The position numbers and the translations under genes are program-made. The notes below the pieces were generated by a model, which saw only the letters and a program-made list of their open reading frames with translations, was not told the origin of the DNA and ran no database searches. A DNA stretch of 5,851 bases from Methanobacteriota archaeon (lineage in GTDB: Archaea > Thermoplasmatota > Thermoplasmata > JAUWGG01), in assembly GCA_030606525.1 (NCBI GenBank), contig JAUWGG010000076.1:1-5851 (forward strand). The letters are read 5' to 3'. Below, piece by piece: positions 5,532 to 5,851 of this stretch; position 1 is the stretch's first letter; each line of letters starts with the position of its first letter.

Positions 5532-5631
5532 TTTCGTTAGATATTGTTGCGAGATAATGAATGAAGAGAAAAGACATCAAGAACGATCGTGCATGAGAAG
5601 ACCAAAAAGTGGTCAGAAGTGCTCGGTTTGG

Positions 5632-5639
5632 TTAAATAA
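5632..5639 (+). promoter_or_regulatory. TATA box candidate for the last gene
   Basis: TTAAATAA is centred about 39 bases before the ATG at 5675, predicting a start near 5661 and a leader of about 14 bases that would just hold the ribosome binding site. The same bases end a tiny GTG-started reading frame (5589-5639, 16 codons), so the signal is ambiguous. Confidence 0.35.
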
Positions 5640-5661
5640 GATGATCAACCTATTAAGAGCT

Positions 5662-5670
5662 GAGGTGATC
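5662..5670 (+). promoter_or_regulatory. Strong ribosome binding site that fixes the last start codon
   Basis: GAGGTGATC matches the complement of the archaeal 16S rRNA 3' end across nine bases and ends 4 bases before the ATG at 5675. It decides between this frame and the overlapping longer open frame from 5557, which has no such site in front of its own ATG. Confidence 0.8.
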
Positions 5671-5674
5671 AAAA

Positions 5675-5851
5675 ATGGAAGAACATGGAAAAAGACATGG
5701 AAAACACATGGACGCAGAAGAGATAAAGGAGATTCTAACAATGGTCTCAGACAAGATACCAAAACTTCTCACCAGCTTAACAGATGTTCTATACGGCGCT
5801 GAGCAGGCGGGGAAGTACGGAAAGGCTGTTGCAGGTTTTTTTAAAGAACTT
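5675..5851 (+). CDS. Small helical protein of unknown function, N-terminal 59 codons (cut by window edge)
   Basis: I do not recognise this gene with confidence. The start MEEHGKRHGKHMDAEEIKEI is rich in His and Lys (H4, H8, H11), followed by an amphipathic helix (IKEILTMVSDKIPKLLTSL, 17-35) and then VLYGAEQAGKYGKAVAGFFK (38-57). The pattern Y-x2-E-x-A-x-K-x-G-K-A resembles small uncharacterised helical archaeal and bacterial proteins, but I cannot name the domain. No signal peptide or membrane helix is seen so far. It is divergent from the flippase and has the best ribosome binding site in the window, so good expression is likely. The His-rich start could bind metal; this is only a suggestion from composition. 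The C-terminal part is missing. Confidence 0.7.
   Translation, partial: MEEHGKRHGKHMDAEEIKEILTMVSDKIPKLLTSLTDVLYGAEQAGKYGKAVAGFFKEL

Noticed and set aside
5589..5639. A 16-codon GTG-started frame ending EKTKKWSEVLGLVK, possibly a leader peptide or remnant of an upstream gene
   Set aside because: There is no ribosome binding site and no evidence of a longer upstream coding region: a stop lies a few codons before it.
5557..5802. An 81-codon plus-strand open frame
   Set aside because: It overlaps the frame from 5675 that has a near-perfect ribosome binding site. Its product is a Lys/Arg-rich sequence without domain character, typical of an out-of-frame reading.

Overview
The window looks archaeal, probably euryarchaeal; I cannot name a genus. 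The evidence is: AT-rich TTTATAAA-type TATA boxes about 25-35 bases before start codons, a likely leaderless promoter at 2324-2355, a GAGGTGATC ribosome binding site at 5662-5670, oligo-T rather than hairpin termination, and an ATPase family (ATPase_2 plus DUF234) that is expanded mainly in archaea.

Layout, left to right: (1) 1-398, minus, the N-terminal 132 codons of a GDP-mannose 4,6-dehydratase-like sugar-nucleotide enzyme, cut by the window edge. (2) 532-1926, minus, an AAA-type ATPase with a PD-(D/E)XK-like C-terminal domain. (3) 1927-2354, a 428-base regulatory region with no convincing gene but unusually dense in palindromes: two tandem 16-bp operator-like palindromes over the ATPase start region, a second tandem 16-bp pair sharing the core TACTTTGG, a perfect 9-bp-arm inverted repeat, and the promoter/operator of the next operon. 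(4) 2355-3835, plus, an AbiEi/AbiEii-type (type IV) toxin-antitoxin operon with an ATGA overlap. (5) 3836-3937, a spacer holding a second, 54/60 identical copy of the abiE promoter/operator, here with no gene behind it. (6) 3938 to about 5470, minus, a Wzx-like polysaccharide flippase whose first membrane helix lies upstream of the first in-frame ATG. (7) 5471-5674, a divergent intergenic region. (8) 5675-5851, plus, the start of a small helical protein of unknown function.

The dehydratase and flippase are typical parts of a surface-polysaccharide or N-glycan locus: one makes an activated deoxysugar precursor, the other moves lipid-linked glycan across the membrane. The ATPase and the toxin-antitoxin pair between them are accessory, defence-like genes and look like an insertion into that locus. 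The most unusual signal is the non-coding DNA around these two accessory units: the duplicated abiE promoter/operator that brackets the toxin-antitoxin operon, and the paired palindromes in front of the ATPase. I do not see a clearly new multi-gene system. The novelty, if any, is in this regulatory and repeat architecture.
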